From Udeniomyces pyricola (lineage: Eukaryota; Basidiomycota; Tremellomycetes; Cystofilobasidiales; Mrakiaceae): 64,000 nucleotides of DNA. Below the pieces are notes generated by a model that was not told the origin of the DNA, did not search any database, and saw nothing but the letters and a program-made list of their open reading frames with translations. How positions within the stretch are numbered: position 1 is the first letter of the stretch; each line of letters starts with the position of its first letter. This document shows positions 44,399 through 56,634 of this stretch, piece after piece. The DNA lies in contig BCIK01000001.1 in NCBI GenBank assembly GCA_039545295.1, positions 992,001-1,056,000 on the forward strand, in the 5' to 3' direction. The position numbers and the translations under genes are program-made.

Positions 44399-45738
44399 AT
44401 GCCTTACTCCCATCACTCTCGTAACGACGCTTGCTTACTTGTTTGGTTGTCTCCTTCTGATCAGCTCTGCCAATCAAACTGACTCGCCCTCCCCTCCCCC
44501 TCCCCCTTTCTCCTCTTTGCCTTCGTTCCTGGGTCAGACTCTGGTTCATTCTGTCGACACGCCAAAGGAACGCTCGAAGAGGTCGTTCTCGAAGCCATCC
44601 GTCAAGGCTTCTGTGTCTTTGGGCTTTCTGAGCACGCACCGAGGTAGGTCAAAAGATCCTTGCCCAGGAAGAACGAGAAACCCTCTCGTCGAACAAATAG
44701 GAAGGAACAGGGGGGGGGGGGGAGCAAGATCACCCGTTTCTGCAACAAGAATGTTTCGAATGATGTTTTTTTTTTTTCTCTCTCTTCGTTTTGTCTTCCT
44801 GGTATGGGGAAAAAGCCATCGGTCATACTTTCTAACGAATCCTTTGCGTTCGGTGATTGCTTTTGGATGATTTTCGATATGGGACAGGTATCGACAAGTC
44901 GATCTGTATCCCGAAGAGGTACATATACATGACACCCGATCATTCATCCTTATCTAGACCTCTCGATGCTCTCATCCCTTTCTATTCCCACATCTCCTAG
45001 AGAGGCTCAACCATGTTTCTTCTCCTCTTCCCTTTCTCCTTCCTCACTCTGCTTGAAACCTGACCACAACAGTCTGATCTGACCCCTCAAGACCTATACA
45101 CGACCTTTCTCGCCTACCTTGACGAAGCCCACCGTCTTCGAACCGTCTACGCTTCCTCCATCACCCTCCTGATCGGACTTGAAACCGACTTGATTACCCC
45201 TCTCGACCTATCCGGCCTCGATCAACTCCTCAATGACCACGGCCATCGAATCGATTACATCGTCGGCAGTCTCCATCATTGCCATGGGATCCCTATCGAT
45301 TTCGATCGGGAGACGTTTGAGAAAGCTCGGTTGGCGTCTCGACCAGGGACCGTCCTGGCTGACCACGACAACAAAGACGAGGAGGGTCCTACGACTCTTG
45401 CGTTTTCTTCTTCTTCTTCCTCCCCCTCTGCTTCTCTAACCCCCTCTCCCGATCTCGATTCGGATCTCCTCAACCTCTTCCTCACCTACTTTGACGCCCA
45501 ATATACCCTCCTCACAACGCTTCAACCCGAAGTCATCGGTCACTTTGACCTCATTCGTCTCTGGCACGGTCCCAACCTCTCCTTTCGTTCCCATTCATCC
45601 CTCTGGGATCGCATCCGACGCAACGTCGAGTTCGGCGTGGAGTACGGCGCGTTGTTCGAGGTCAACGCGGCGGCGTTTAGGAAAGGGTGGGAGGAGGCTT
45701 ACCCTGGGTGGGATGTCTTGGAAGTGAGTTGGCTTTCC

Positions 45739-45774
<36 letters not shown>

Positions 45775-46437
45775 CGAAATAGGATCTTCTGGGGGAAAGG
45801 GAAGAGGGAGGGTGGAGGAAAAAAAAAAGAAAAGATGAATACTCACTCTTTTTCACAATCGTTCTTCTTCTTCTTTTTCTTCTTGCAAAACACCTCTTTT
45901 CACCAATCCAACCAATCCATTCCATCTCTCTGTGTTACCTTCTTTTCGGTTTTTTTCTTTCCTTTTCCTTTTCCTTTTCCTTTTCCTTCCGGGTTCCATT
46001 CCACCCAGTTAATCCTCACGCTCGGGGGTCGTCTCTGCCTCTCGGACGACTCGCACGGACCTGATGCCGTCGGTCTCAATTACGATCGACTCCATCGCTA
46101 CCTTTGCTCCCACAACGTTTCCGACCTCTGGTATCTCTCCCTCGACGACGACGAGGTCGAAGCGGGTGACGAGGAAACAACGACGACGACGACTCGGGAG
46201 AAGCATTCATCGGCATCTATCACAGAAGAAGAAGAAGAAGAAGGAGGAGGAAGGGATGGTAGCGTACAACCTGAACGGAAAGCGAAAGGACAAGGGACCC
46301 GTCAAGAGACGACGAAGAAGAAGGAAGCGAAAGCGAAGAAGCAGAGGAGTGGTCGGGTCAAGGTCAAGAAGGTTCCAGGGGAATGGTGGAAAGATGGGTT
46401 CTGGATGAGCAGAGGAGTGAAGTTGAATGAAGAATAG
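44399..46437 (+). CDS. HIS2: Histidinol-phosphate phosphatase, PHP family (His2)
   Basis: This enzyme hydrolyses L-histidinol phosphate to histidinol, the penultimate histidine-biosynthesis step. Exons 44399-44420, 44538-44643, 44888-44918, 45073-45723 and 46009-46437 join in phase to 412 residues, longer than yeast His2 (about 335). The small first exon splices to rebuild the metal-binding HSHHSH-like motif, here SHHSHSGSFCRHAKG. GLSEHAP, the DYIVGSLHHCHGIPIDFD block and GGRLCLSDDSHGPDAVGLNY supply the remaining PHP ligands. The extra length includes an Asp/Glu-, Thr- and Lys-rich insertion of about 75 residues (46141-46370), just before the last block, VPGEWWKDGFWMSRGVK. Intron 4 contains a 35-base T run, is 285 bases long (3n) and is open in the reading frame. 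Confidence 0.94.
45740..45774 (+). repeat. 35-base poly-T in HIS2 intron 4
   Basis: An uninterrupted T run starts 17 bases after the GTGAGT donor. CCTTTT hexamer repeats at about 45957-45988 form the polypyrimidine tract before the acceptor. Run length is likely to be variable or misassembled. Confidence 0.9.
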
Positions 46438-46780
46438 AAAGAAAGAGAAGGGAAGAAGAAGAAGAAGCAAGGAAGCTAGGTTGAAGAGAAGGGGAAAGGG
46501 GGGGGGGGGGAGAGAAGAATGACTAGCCTAGCTTAGCTGGGGAGATTGAAATGCATTTGATGGTGTTTGTCTAACTAGGTCGGTAGATGGAATGATGAAA
46601 GGGGGGGGGGGAGGAGAAGATATGTTCTGTCTAAGAAGAGAAAGAAAAACGAAGAGGTCCCAAGTTGAAAGTGGGAACGCGATGCGATTAAAGGGAAAAA
46701 AAAAGAAAGAAAGCAACAAAAAAAAAGAAGAAGCAAACAAGAGGCAGGAGAATGATGGGAAAGGGTCTCTTGTTATCTAT
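46438..46780. other. Convergent intergenic region between HIS2 and GCV2
   Basis: Both genes end here. The 343 bases are purine-rich on the plus strand, with G runs near 46499-46511 and 46602-46611 and A-rich stretches near 46690-46730. No gene is seen. Confidence 0.6.
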
Positions 46781-49758
46781 TTAGAGCTCGACGGCGACTT
46801 CCTCGACGGTCGGGCACTGGCATTGAAGGTTAGTGTCTCCGTAAGCGTCATCGACCCGACCGACCGAGGGCCAGAACTTCTTCTCCCGAAGGAACGCGAG
46901 CGGGTACGCGGCTTGAGCTCGGGTGTAAGGTCTGTGATGAAAAAAACCCGATCAAGACATATGCGAAGAGAAGGATAGGAACGAGAAGGAGAAGAGATGG
47001 AAAAGAGCAATAATCAATGATGAGTTCTTCTAGTCCCACAACGCCAGAAAGTTTTTTTTTTTTCAAGAAAAAAGGACACGGAGGAATCAAACGTACCGAT
47101 CCCATTCGGCTTCGGTCATGACGGCAACGGTGTGGGGAGCGTTAGTAATGATGTTGTTGCCTCGGGGCTGCTTGCCGGTGGCGATCTCTTCGGCCTCGGC
47201 TCGGATCTGGATCATGGCGTCGCAGAAGCGGTCAATCTCAGAGAGCGACTCGGATTCCGTCCTACGAGGGGGATATAGGGGGTTGGGGGAAGGAAGAGAC
47301 GAAAAGAAGAATTTGTTAGGATGTTGAATGAAACAAGTAGATTCACGGCGTCCCGAGTTCCCTGAGATAACCGAATGGAAGAATAACGACGAGGAAATCG
47401 AGACATAAGAAAAAAGAGAAAAACACTTACGGCTCGATGAGCATACCCGTCGTAATAGGCCAACTGCACGTCGGAGGATGGATGCCGAAATCCTGCAAAC
47501 GCTTCGCAAAGTCCATGACCTTCAACCCGGTCGAGGCGTCAAACTCGGCGAGGTCGAGGAGGAGTTCGTGCGCAACGCGACCTTTGCCGTTGCTGTAGCG
47601 AAGCTTGTAGTGACCCGAGAGTCGGTGGGCGATGTAGTTGGCCGAGAGAATCGCCGTCTTGGCAGAGTCGGTGATACCGGTTCCTCCGAGCATCTGAAAA
47701 AGTGGGAAAGGGGAAGAGAGAGAAGGGTAATGGAGAAGGGACACGGCGGGAAAGAGGAAGTACCTATGAGCCTACATGTTCCATTCGAAGAGCGAGCGAG
47801 AAAAAGAAAAACAAGAGGACACGAGATACGGAGATGAGAGAAAAGGAAGAAGGGACCGGGCTAGCTCAGACATACCTTGATGAACGCCCACGAGATGGTG
47901 AGGATCGACGATGAACCCCAAGGCGCGGCCGAAATGGAATCGATGCACTGCTCACCTCCCGTCTTGATGACGGGGTGACCGGGAAGGAACGGAGCAAGAT
48001 GAGCTCGGACTCCGATAGGTCCGACACCGGGTCCACCACCTCCGTGAGGACTGCAAGAGAGGGAAATTTAGGCAAAGGAAAGAAGCGAAGCCATAGGTTC
48101 GTCAGGATCCAAGCGAGCAAAGACAAAGCGAGAAACAGAACAAAAAGAAAGAAAACAGAAAGGCAAGGAAACCTGGACGTACATTCCAAAGGTCTTGTGG
48201 AGGTTGAGGTGGCAGACATCACCTCCGCAAACGGACGGGTTAGTCAAACCCATCTGGGCGTTAAGGTTGGCACCGTCAAGGTAGACCTGACCTCCATGGT
48301 CGTGGATGATCTGGCAAGCCTCCTGAACTCCGTCTTCAAAGACTCCGAACGTCGAAGGACTGACAAACCAAATCGAGCGATCGAAGAAGAAGCAGACAAA
48401 AATAAATTGACCAGTTAATTCCTCGCCGTTCAAGATTGAGAACCTCAACACGAAAACGCGAAAAAAAACCAAGGGGTGGGGAAAAGGACGACGAATGAAA
48501 ACGCACTAGGTGACCATGAAAGCGGCGAGCGAATCACTGTGCTTCTCAGCCTTGGCTCGAAGGTCCTCCATGTCGAGTTCGCCCGAAGCCAGAACCTTAA
48601 CGGCGACGACTTTGAGACCAGCCATGACAGCAGACTAGAACCACCAACACATGGAGAAGAGAGAGAGAGAGAAAGGAAGCAAGAGACCACAGCAACATGG
48701 CGTGAGTAAGACACTATGTGGTGGAAAAGAAAGTCCAAGGAGGATTGCGACCTACGGCGGGGTTGGTACCGTGAGCCGAGACAGGAACAAGGCAGATATC
48801 CCTGTGTCCTTGACCGGTCGACTCCAAGTAGGCCTTGATGACACTCAAACCAGCAAACTCTCCCTGAGCGCCCGAGTTGGGCTGGAGCGACATGGCCGCG
48901 AAGCCCGTGATGAGACACAAGTCGCGCTCAAGTTCTTCGATGAGCTCCTGGTAACCGGCCGTCTGGGAAACGGGCGCGAAAGGGTGGATGTTGTTGAACT
49001 CAGGCATCGTGAGCGGGACCATCGAGGCATTCGAGTTAAGCTTCATCGTGCAACTTCCGAGCGGGATCATGGCGTGGACGAGCGAGAGATCCTTGCTCTG
49101 GAGGTGGTAGATGTATCGGAGCATCTCCGTCTCAGAGTGGTGAGTGCTGCGACGGAGCAAAAATGAAAAGACAAGGAAGATAGTAAGAGGGCAAAGGTAA
49201 GACGAGACCAGGTCAGTCTCGAGTCATCACTGCAAGAAAACAGGACCTAAAACAGAAGGATCCATGACCCGCATATCACAGTCGATCCAGAAGCCAAAGA
49301 TGATGATTCAAAGAACGACCTACTTGAAGACGGGTTGAGTCAAGTACTTGGACGTCCTCTTGAACTCGTCCGGGATGAAGTGGGCTTGTCCATCGTTCGT
49401 CTTGAGGCCCGCGCCAAGGTTGATAAGTTCCTCGGCCGTCTTCTGACCCTGACCGGCGGCCTTGGCAAAGACGTTGGCGAGCTTGAGGAGGTCGATGAGA
49501 CCAACGGACTCATCGAGCGTCACACCGACGACTCCATCAGCAACGTGTCGAAGGTTGATCCTCGCCTCCTCAGCCTGAGCGTGAAGAGCCTCGGCTCCAA
49601 CAGAAGCGTCGACCTTGATAGTGAGGGTATCGAAGAAGTTGGTGTTGGTGATCTCGTACGGCGAGGATGGGAGCGAGACGAGGATCTGCTTGAGGATGTG
49701 CGTGAGGCCGTGGACCTTGGAGGCAATGGCAAGGAGGCCTTGAGGACCGTGATAGACA

Positions 49759-49790
<32 letters not shown>

Positions 49791-52031
49791 CTGGGCGGTG
49801 CAAATGTTGGAAGTAGCCTTGTCTCGTCGAATGTGTTGCTCTCGAGCTAAACCAACAGCAAACGGTTCAGCCAAGTACACCTCACCACGATAACCCCGAG
49901 ATCATCAACCAAAAGCTGCTCACTTTGAAGAGCAAGTCGGTAGGCGAGGTTGCCATTGCTGTCTCGCGAGGCACCGATCAATCGTCCCGGCATCTTCCTC
50001 TTGAGGCCGTCTCGGCACGAGAAAAACGCAGCGTGAGGGCCACCGTAACCAGCGGGAACACCGAATCGAGCCGAGTTTCCGAGAACCATGTCGGCTCCCC
50101 ACTCGCCAGGAGGCTAAACGTTTTTTAAAATAAAAAAACAGCAAAAAAAGATGGTCAGCGTGTCATCTGAGTTAATGCATCTCCAACGGTACGATGGATG
50201 AACTGGATCAAGACGCACCTTGAGCATTGTCAGCGCAAGCAAATCCGTTCCAGCCACGACCTGACCTCCAAGGTCATGGACCTGCTTCGTAACGGCCTCC
50301 CAGTTTTCGATCTCTCCGTTGACGTCCGGGTACTGGAGCATGACTCCACACAGGTCCTTAGCAATCTCGGGCTTGGCGATGAGCTCCGAGACGGAACCGA
50401 CGACGAGGTTGAGCTTGAAGCCCTTGGCTCGAGCGTAGAGGACCGAGATGGTTTGAAGCGGCTGCAATGGCAAGGTACAAAAGGAGAAAGCAACGAAAGG
50501 GTGATAAGAACGCGGTCCATATTCAACATGCTGTAGTAAGAGAATGCGTTCGAGTCATAGCGGTCCTAAAGCGATATACCATTTACTTACCACACCAGAG
50601 GAGATGACAAACGTCTTCTTTCCCTTGCAAGCGTTCATCGACATGACCATAGCTGTGCGGGTGAGTCAGAGCGAGCGACCCATCAGTTTTCTGAACCGAA
50701 CACATCTGTGGTTCTTCCTCCTCCAAAGGGGTTTGAGCAGCGCCGCAGAGAGAAAACAACCAAGAGAAACATGAGACGAACCTTCGGCAGCAGCGGTACC
50801 TTCATCGAGCAAACTCGCGTTCGAGTACGGCAGGCCAGTGAGAGACGTCACCATAGATTGATAGTTGATGAGCGACTCGAGTCGACCCTGCGAGATCTCA
50901 GGCTGATAAGGCGTGTACGAGGTGTACCATGCCGGGTTCTCGGTAACCTAAATCACCGGGAAAGAGAAGAAAGATGACGAGGAAACGAAATAAGAAACAA
51001 AGGGGAAAATCAAATGCGAATCAATCGTTAGCGTCGATCCCAGGGAATTTCATCTCTGCTTGCGTTCTCTATCTCTATCTTCCTCTTCTGTATATCTCTG
51101 CGACTCTCTCGCAATGAGGTTATCGCCAAGACACAAATGTTCTTTTGCTTTGACATACTTGCCCCTTTCCCTTGCTTGAGTCACCACGGCAACCCGAATG
51201 ATCAAGCGCAAAGAAAAGAACAGAACACTCACGTTTCGGAGAATGACACCCGGAACGACGGCCTGATGGTAACCCATTCCGATGTACGACTTGTAAACCT
51301 CGTTCTTCGCCGCGACTTCCCTCGCCCTCGCCGCGAACTCGCTATCGCTCAACGGCGGGATCGACACGTCGTCCACGACAGAGGGAGCGATACGGATCGA
51401 GGCAGGAACAGAGTCGGCGATGAAGGCGTCCATGGAATCGTAACCGAGCGCTTTGAGCATCGTCTGGGTCTCGCTCGCATCGGGTCCGAGATGACGAGAA
51501 GGGTGGGTATCGAGCGGGGCAAAGATACTAAGGGAAGGGTACGATCAGCCATGGATACATTGATGATGGTGATGATGGTGAGAGCAGTAGAGAGCAGAGA
51601 AGAAAAAAGTGAGATGAGATAAGGAGGGAGGGTATATAAAATTGACAAGGTGAAAACAAAAAGAAAGAAGACAGGCACATCTATGGAAATGGATGGAATT
51701 GACATCCAAGACCGAAAAAGAGAGGCCGGGCGAGCGCGGGCGAGCGATATCAAGGGGATGAAGGGGGGGGGGGGGGGAATTGGATTGGAGCCAAGGTGCG
51801 AGGAAAGCAAGCGGCTTACGAGTCAGTTGGCGTCTCGAACGGGACGCTCGTCGAACCCGAGAGACCTCGGTGACCCAGGGATCGAGAGTTGGTCGAGGAA
51901 GAGGATCGGGAAGCCGAGGGGGAAGAGGACGAAGGAGAGGATGAGGATGAGGGGGAAACAGTCGAAAGAAGTCGAGAAGTCTTCGGGATTGCCCGAACAC
52001 GAGAGGAGGCCAGGCGGGAGGAGAGGGACAT
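46781..52031 (-). CDS. GCV2: Glycine dehydrogenase (decarboxylating), P protein of the glycine cleavage system
   Basis: This PLP enzyme decarboxylates glycine and passes the aminomethyl group to the lipoyl H protein in the mitochondrial matrix. About fourteen exons run from [20 protein letters not shown] at 52031, a basic presequence followed by a Ser-rich stretch. The N-terminal half has [54 protein letters not shown] and [20 protein letters not shown]. The second half has [54 protein letters not shown] and [19 protein letters not shown]. In the last of these Lys is the PLP-binding residue, and the motif is split by an intron. The C-terminus ends ERKKFWPS-type sequence (here [18 protein letters not shown]) and TVEEVAVEL. 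The order and content match full-length P proteins of about 1000 residues. Confidence 0.95.
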
Positions 52032-53045
52032 TGGGTTGGCGAGGAGGAAGGGCGGAAGTGAGGGGGACGAGGAAAAGCTGAGGCGTGATGGGGAATGGGT
52101 GGTGGATGGCAGAAGAGAAAGAGAGAGAGGGTGAGAGTGAGAGAGAGAGGGAAGGGATGGATGGACGGCTTTAAAAGCTTGGAAGGGTCGGTACGAGCAC
52201 CGAGAATGAGTGCAAGGCAGAGGCGGACAGCACCGAGGTGGATCACAAGGTGAGGGGGGGCAAGATCGCCCGCCACATTGCATGCAGATCATCTTCTTTT
52301 TTGTTTTGGCTCATCATGCATGATCATCCCATATATCCATGTGGATTCGTTTTCCTTCCGATCATGCCATACAAACTTCACTCCTCATACACACATCATC
52401 ATTATCATCATCAACCACACCCATCTAGTCATGAGCTCATCCTCCGTCTGGCCCGAACATCCTTCCACGTCCTCAGTGCCTCCACAGCCCCCACGCAATC
52501 AGCTCCAAGCGATGCCATCCCTCTTAGACGCTCCGCACAATCATCCGCCCATCGCCTCGTCTCGAATGGGATCGCCTGGCGCAAATTCCAAGATCTTATC
52601 TCGCTTTGATTCGGTCGATTCCAATCAACGCACGCCCGGCCGTCGCGCTTCATCAATTCATCTTCTCATACACAATCATATATCATACTCGATATCCATC
52701 ATATTCTTTCAGTCTGCTTCCCTTGCAAGCTAGTTGAGTGCCCCCTCGAACGAACGACTGATCCCCCTTACTTATAGACCATTCCAATCATCAAAGAAAA
52801 GAAGAAGAAAAAAACAAAGGGAACAGGAAAATAGAGAAAAACGAACAGACACCTCAGACCCCTACATCATCTTTTTTTTTTCCTCATGAACAGAAAGAAA
52901 AGAAAAAGAAAAACAATAACAAGACAAGAAGGAACGAAACGAACAAGAAACGAAACGAAAAGGACAAGAAAAACGAAAAAGGCGTCTCGCCTAAATCACC
53001 GCGCGCGCCTCACTCTGTCGCTCTTTCTTCCTCCCTTTCGGATCC
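52032..53045. other. Intergenic region between GCV2 and the CaMK-like kinase gene
   Basis: Both flanking genes run leftward, so this kilobase holds the GCV2 promoter and the kinase 3' UTR. The left part is G/A-rich on the plus strand, matching the C/T-rich leaders of this genome when read from GCV2. The stretch 52770-52980 is A-rich. A 100-codon Ser/Pro-rich ORF at 52431-52733 (+) has no motif and is not called. Confidence 0.5.
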
Positions 53046-56009
53046 TCACGCCGACGCCAGCACGTGTTCGGGATTCTCCTGCGAAACCGCCACATCAACA
53101 ACAAACGACCCATCAACAATCGAACGCCGCGCGATCCATGCACGAACAGACATTCAAACAAGCACACGACATCCCAGAAAAGGATGAAGAAGAAGAAGAA
53201 AGAGAAAAGGAGACGATGAGGACAACGACGTACCGCCTCTGCCTCTTGCTTAAACGAATCGAGGCGTTGCCGGATGGCAAACGCCTCTTTGTCGGCGTCC
53301 TTGTCGGCCTGACTGGCTTGCGCACGAAGTCGCTGAGCAAAGATGAGTCCTTGAACGGTACCCTTGACTGCGGTGATAAAGAAGAACCGATCCAAAGTCC
53401 CGAGAAAAGTCGAGAAACTGTCTCAGCTAAATTCACAGAGCAAGAACGATGTGGGACGGGCAGAAGGGGGGAGAATGAAGGGGGGGGGGGGTTGGACTGA
53501 AAAGAACAACGTCTTCTCCACTCACGCGTCCTCTTGGCGGTTCCATTCTGCTTGACGTTGGGCAAGAGATCGACCTCCCCTCCTTGCTTTCCAGCCTCTT
53601 GCGAGAGCCAAGGGTGTGCAAGCACTTGCTCGGCCGTCATTCGCTTCGCCGGGTCAACCGTCAAGCAAGCAGCGACAAAGTCGCGCGCGACTTGCGAGAC
53701 GCCTTGCCAGCTAGACATAGAGACAAGGATACGAGTGTCAAAGTGAGAGCGAGAGGGGTACCGAGACGGGCATTGTTAACCTAAGGTTCGTCACGTCAAA
53801 GCAAGACAAACAGACAAGGCACGTAACATACTACTCGGCTGGCTCGAATCTAAAATCGCCCCGGATGATACTGAGTCGGTCCATAAACAAAACAACCAAC
53901 GATAAAGAATCGATTGGGATTCAGCACCTGAATATGGCTTTTATTCGATGCAAACAGCCATTCTTACACAGCCAAAAACGTACGCTTGCATCTCCTCGGC
54001 CTGGCTATCTCGATCAAAGGGGGTGTATCCACACAGCAGGAAGCTGGAAATTGCGTGGTGTAAGAGACAAGGCATAGATGAGTGGCTGTCAACTCTGGAG
54101 TAGTCGACGAAAGAGCAGCTTAGGAAATGTAGCTGACTAGGTAATAACGCCGATGGCCCAGATGTCGACTGGCTTGCCGTGTCCCTTACGTTGGAAGATC
54201 TATTCACATCAAGGTGCAAAAGCAGATGAGATTGGCTTAGTTCTCGGTTCGGTGATGGGTTTCTAAGAACGTTCGTCAAGACTTGCCTCGGGGGCCATGT
54301 ATCCGGGTGTACCACATGTCGTCGTCAGCAGCCTGTCGTAGGAATGAGCATGATTTACAACCGGAATGTAAGCGAGCCATGAACGCCCGTCATCGTTTCT
54401 TTCAAGGTCAGGGCAGGTTCGCAAGCCAATTCCTTCGATCCGCTTACTTGAACTGATCCTCCTCAATGATCCGACTCAGGCCAAAGTCGGCAATTAGCAG
54501 ATCCGAGTCCTCGGCCTTGGACGCAAAGATGAGGTTCTCTGGCTTGAGGTCCCTGTTGCGTCGCCGACGCAGGAAGCGGAGTTGATCGTATATGTATACA
54601 TGGTAGATCATGTCAGCTCGCGCGTGGGATATGGCGAGCTTAGAAAAATAGACCAAAAGAGGAACCAGTCACGGACCGATGAACGATGCCTTGGTCGTGG
54701 AGATACTTGACTGCCGAAGTGACGACGTAAATGAGATGGGCAGCATCTCTACGCGTCAAAGAAGTCACCAAAAGAAAAAGAAAAACATCAGCAGCGATGT
54801 GGGCGAAAGGACTTGAATGTTTGATCCAAGCAGAAGATACCTACCGTTCGTAATAGTTGCCCTTGGCGCAGATTCGGTCAAAGAGCTCGCCACCGGTGCA
54901 AACTAGTACCGGACAGAGGGGAGGAAGGGGGAGGGGGATGATCGTCATTACTGACAAATGTGATTATGCACCTCAAAAATGACAGTCTGCAGGAGATAAT
55001 TAGTACTCACGGTCAAAGACGAGATAGAGATTCGACCGGGTCTCAAAGTAATCGATGAGGCCGACAATCTGGTTGGTTGGTAGCAGAGGATCAGGTTGAT
55101 CAGCACGACGTCTGTTTCATGACGGATCAAGGGCCGTAGTTAAAGGGGACGGCATCTACGTTAGGGTGACCTTGAGAGATCCTCTTGAGGACTTCGATCT
55201 CGTTTCGAACCTGGTGAATCAATTGTGGGTATCAAAGAAATCAAGCTTCAGGATTGTCGCTAACAGCTTCTCAACTCCCCCCCCCCCCTTCTGACTGCGA
55301 CTCGGCATCGCTCCGATGGCGGGACGAAGCGGCATACCATATGCTCTCGACCTTCCATCAACTGTACAAAGGGATACCGCCGTACAAAGTGCAGGACAAA
55401 GTTAGTTCATTGGACAGGGTCGGAACGACTGGTAGATAGCTCCATCCGTTTCTAGCCAACTCAGCATCTCGCCGGCCAACACGCGTCGGAACGGGAGGAC
55501 GCGAGACACTCGCCTTCTTGGAGATGATCTGACGACGCCAGGTGCAAAAATCAACCGAGTGAGATGAGTTATTCGATACAAATCGTTGGTGGTGTGGATG
55601 AGGTCCTAAGATGAAACGATGGCAGACCTTGCAGGCATAGTACTCTGGTAAGGAACCGAAGCCGTCAGAGATCAAGAGGATCAAGGAAAGGGTTGTCTCA
55701 AAACGTCAGCGTGTGAATGAATGGATCCGGCGTTGGATGAATGGAGGCATCGAGGTGAAGGATGGGACTGACTTCCCGTGGTAATGTGAACGGCTTCTTT
55801 GACGAGAGCATAGGTGCCAGAGCCGAGGGTCTTGCCAGTCTTGTACTGTTTGGTTGGTGGGGGATGAAGACGATGAAGGGGAAAGGCATGAAGGAAGGGT
55901 TGAGGTTGGAAAGGGGCATCGGGTAGAGGGAGTGAGCTGTGAGATCGGATTCGAGAGTCGAGATGGGAGAGGGCGGGCTGACTTGGCAAGGGACGGTTTG
56001 TTGAGACAT
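53046..56009 (-). CDS. Calcium/calmodulin-dependent protein kinase I-like (CMK)
   Basis: This is a predicted Ser/Thr kinase of calcium signalling. The first exon encodes MSQQTVPCQ (start 56009), which splices to YKTGKTLGSGTYALVKEAVH, the Gly-rich loop. Later exons give NEIEVLKRISQGHPN, YLVFDLCTGGELFDRI, KYLHDQGIVHRDLKPENLIF with the catalytic loop, LLIADFGLSRIIEEDQFK with the DFG motif, [33 protein letters not shown] and RMTAEQVLAHPWLS. The Thr in TTTCGTPG corresponds to the CaMKK target in CaMKI. After the kinase domain the best join gives LKGTVQGLIFAQRLRAQASQ, a likely autoinhibitory/CaM-binding region. The protein ends EAEAENPEHVLASA. More than ten exons are needed. The calmodulin-binding region is inferred by position, not by a clear motif. 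Confidence 0.88.
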
Positions 56010-56634
56010 GGAAGGTGGTAGGTTGGAGATGGGAGATGAGGTGGGGATGGGTGTCGGGTTGAGCCGGGGACGTATATATATAAGAGAGGAAGGGAACAGG
56101 AAGGACGAAGGGAGGATTCGAATGGTTCAAGCCAGGTAATAGGTGATGCAAGGTGATGCCGCGCTTTAAGAACAAGTGCCGGGTGATGATGAGGCCACTG
56201 TAAATAATCCGGTTAATCGTTGATGCATGATGCAACGTGATGCATGATAATATTTATATCGTGCTGATGATGAGGCGCACTGTGAATAATCCGGTTAATC
56301 GTTGATGCATGATAATATTTATATTGTGCTGATGATGAAGAACATGAATTCATTGTCCATTAACCACGTACTCATGATCTGTTCATCTTGGCCATGATAC
56401 GCGTATGTTCTCATACATCATCACCATCGTCACTCCAGTATACATATATATATCAACTTTTGACTATCCTCTCATTAGATATATGCGTTCAATTTATCGT
56501 CGCGCTCACGTAAATGTACATGTTCATGTATATCAATCCCGGCCATCGACGGCTCTGGCCCTCTCGACATTCCTCAACCAGCTCATCCGCCCCCCCCCCC
56601 TCCCCCTACTACCACCACCATCAACATTATCACC
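56010..56634. promoter_or_regulatory. Divergent promoter region between the CaMK-like gene and uL3m
   Basis: Two outward-facing genes are separated by 625 bases. The kinase side is purine-rich on the plus strand up to about 56130. The centre holds an A/T-rich imperfect tandem repeat, listed separately. The uL3m side has a C run at about 56590-56600 and TATATATAT near 56443-56451. Confidence 0.5.
56184..56340. repeat. Imperfect tandem repeat in the CMK/uL3m promoter
   Basis: Copy one is 56184-56264 (81 bases) and copy two 56265-56329 (65 bases), followed by the start of a third. Both contain AATAATCCGGTTAATCGTTG and ATGCATGATAATATTTATAT. Copy one carries about 16 extra bases repeating GTGATGCATGA-type sequence. 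The repeat is A/T-rich inside a more G/C-rich neighbourhood. Confidence 0.88.

Noticed and set aside
52431..52733. 100-codon plus-strand ORF starting MSSSSVWPEHPSTSS upstream of GCV2
   Set aside because: Ser/Pro-rich, no recognisable motif, lies in a promoter/3' UTR interval, and nothing in the flanks supports a gene.
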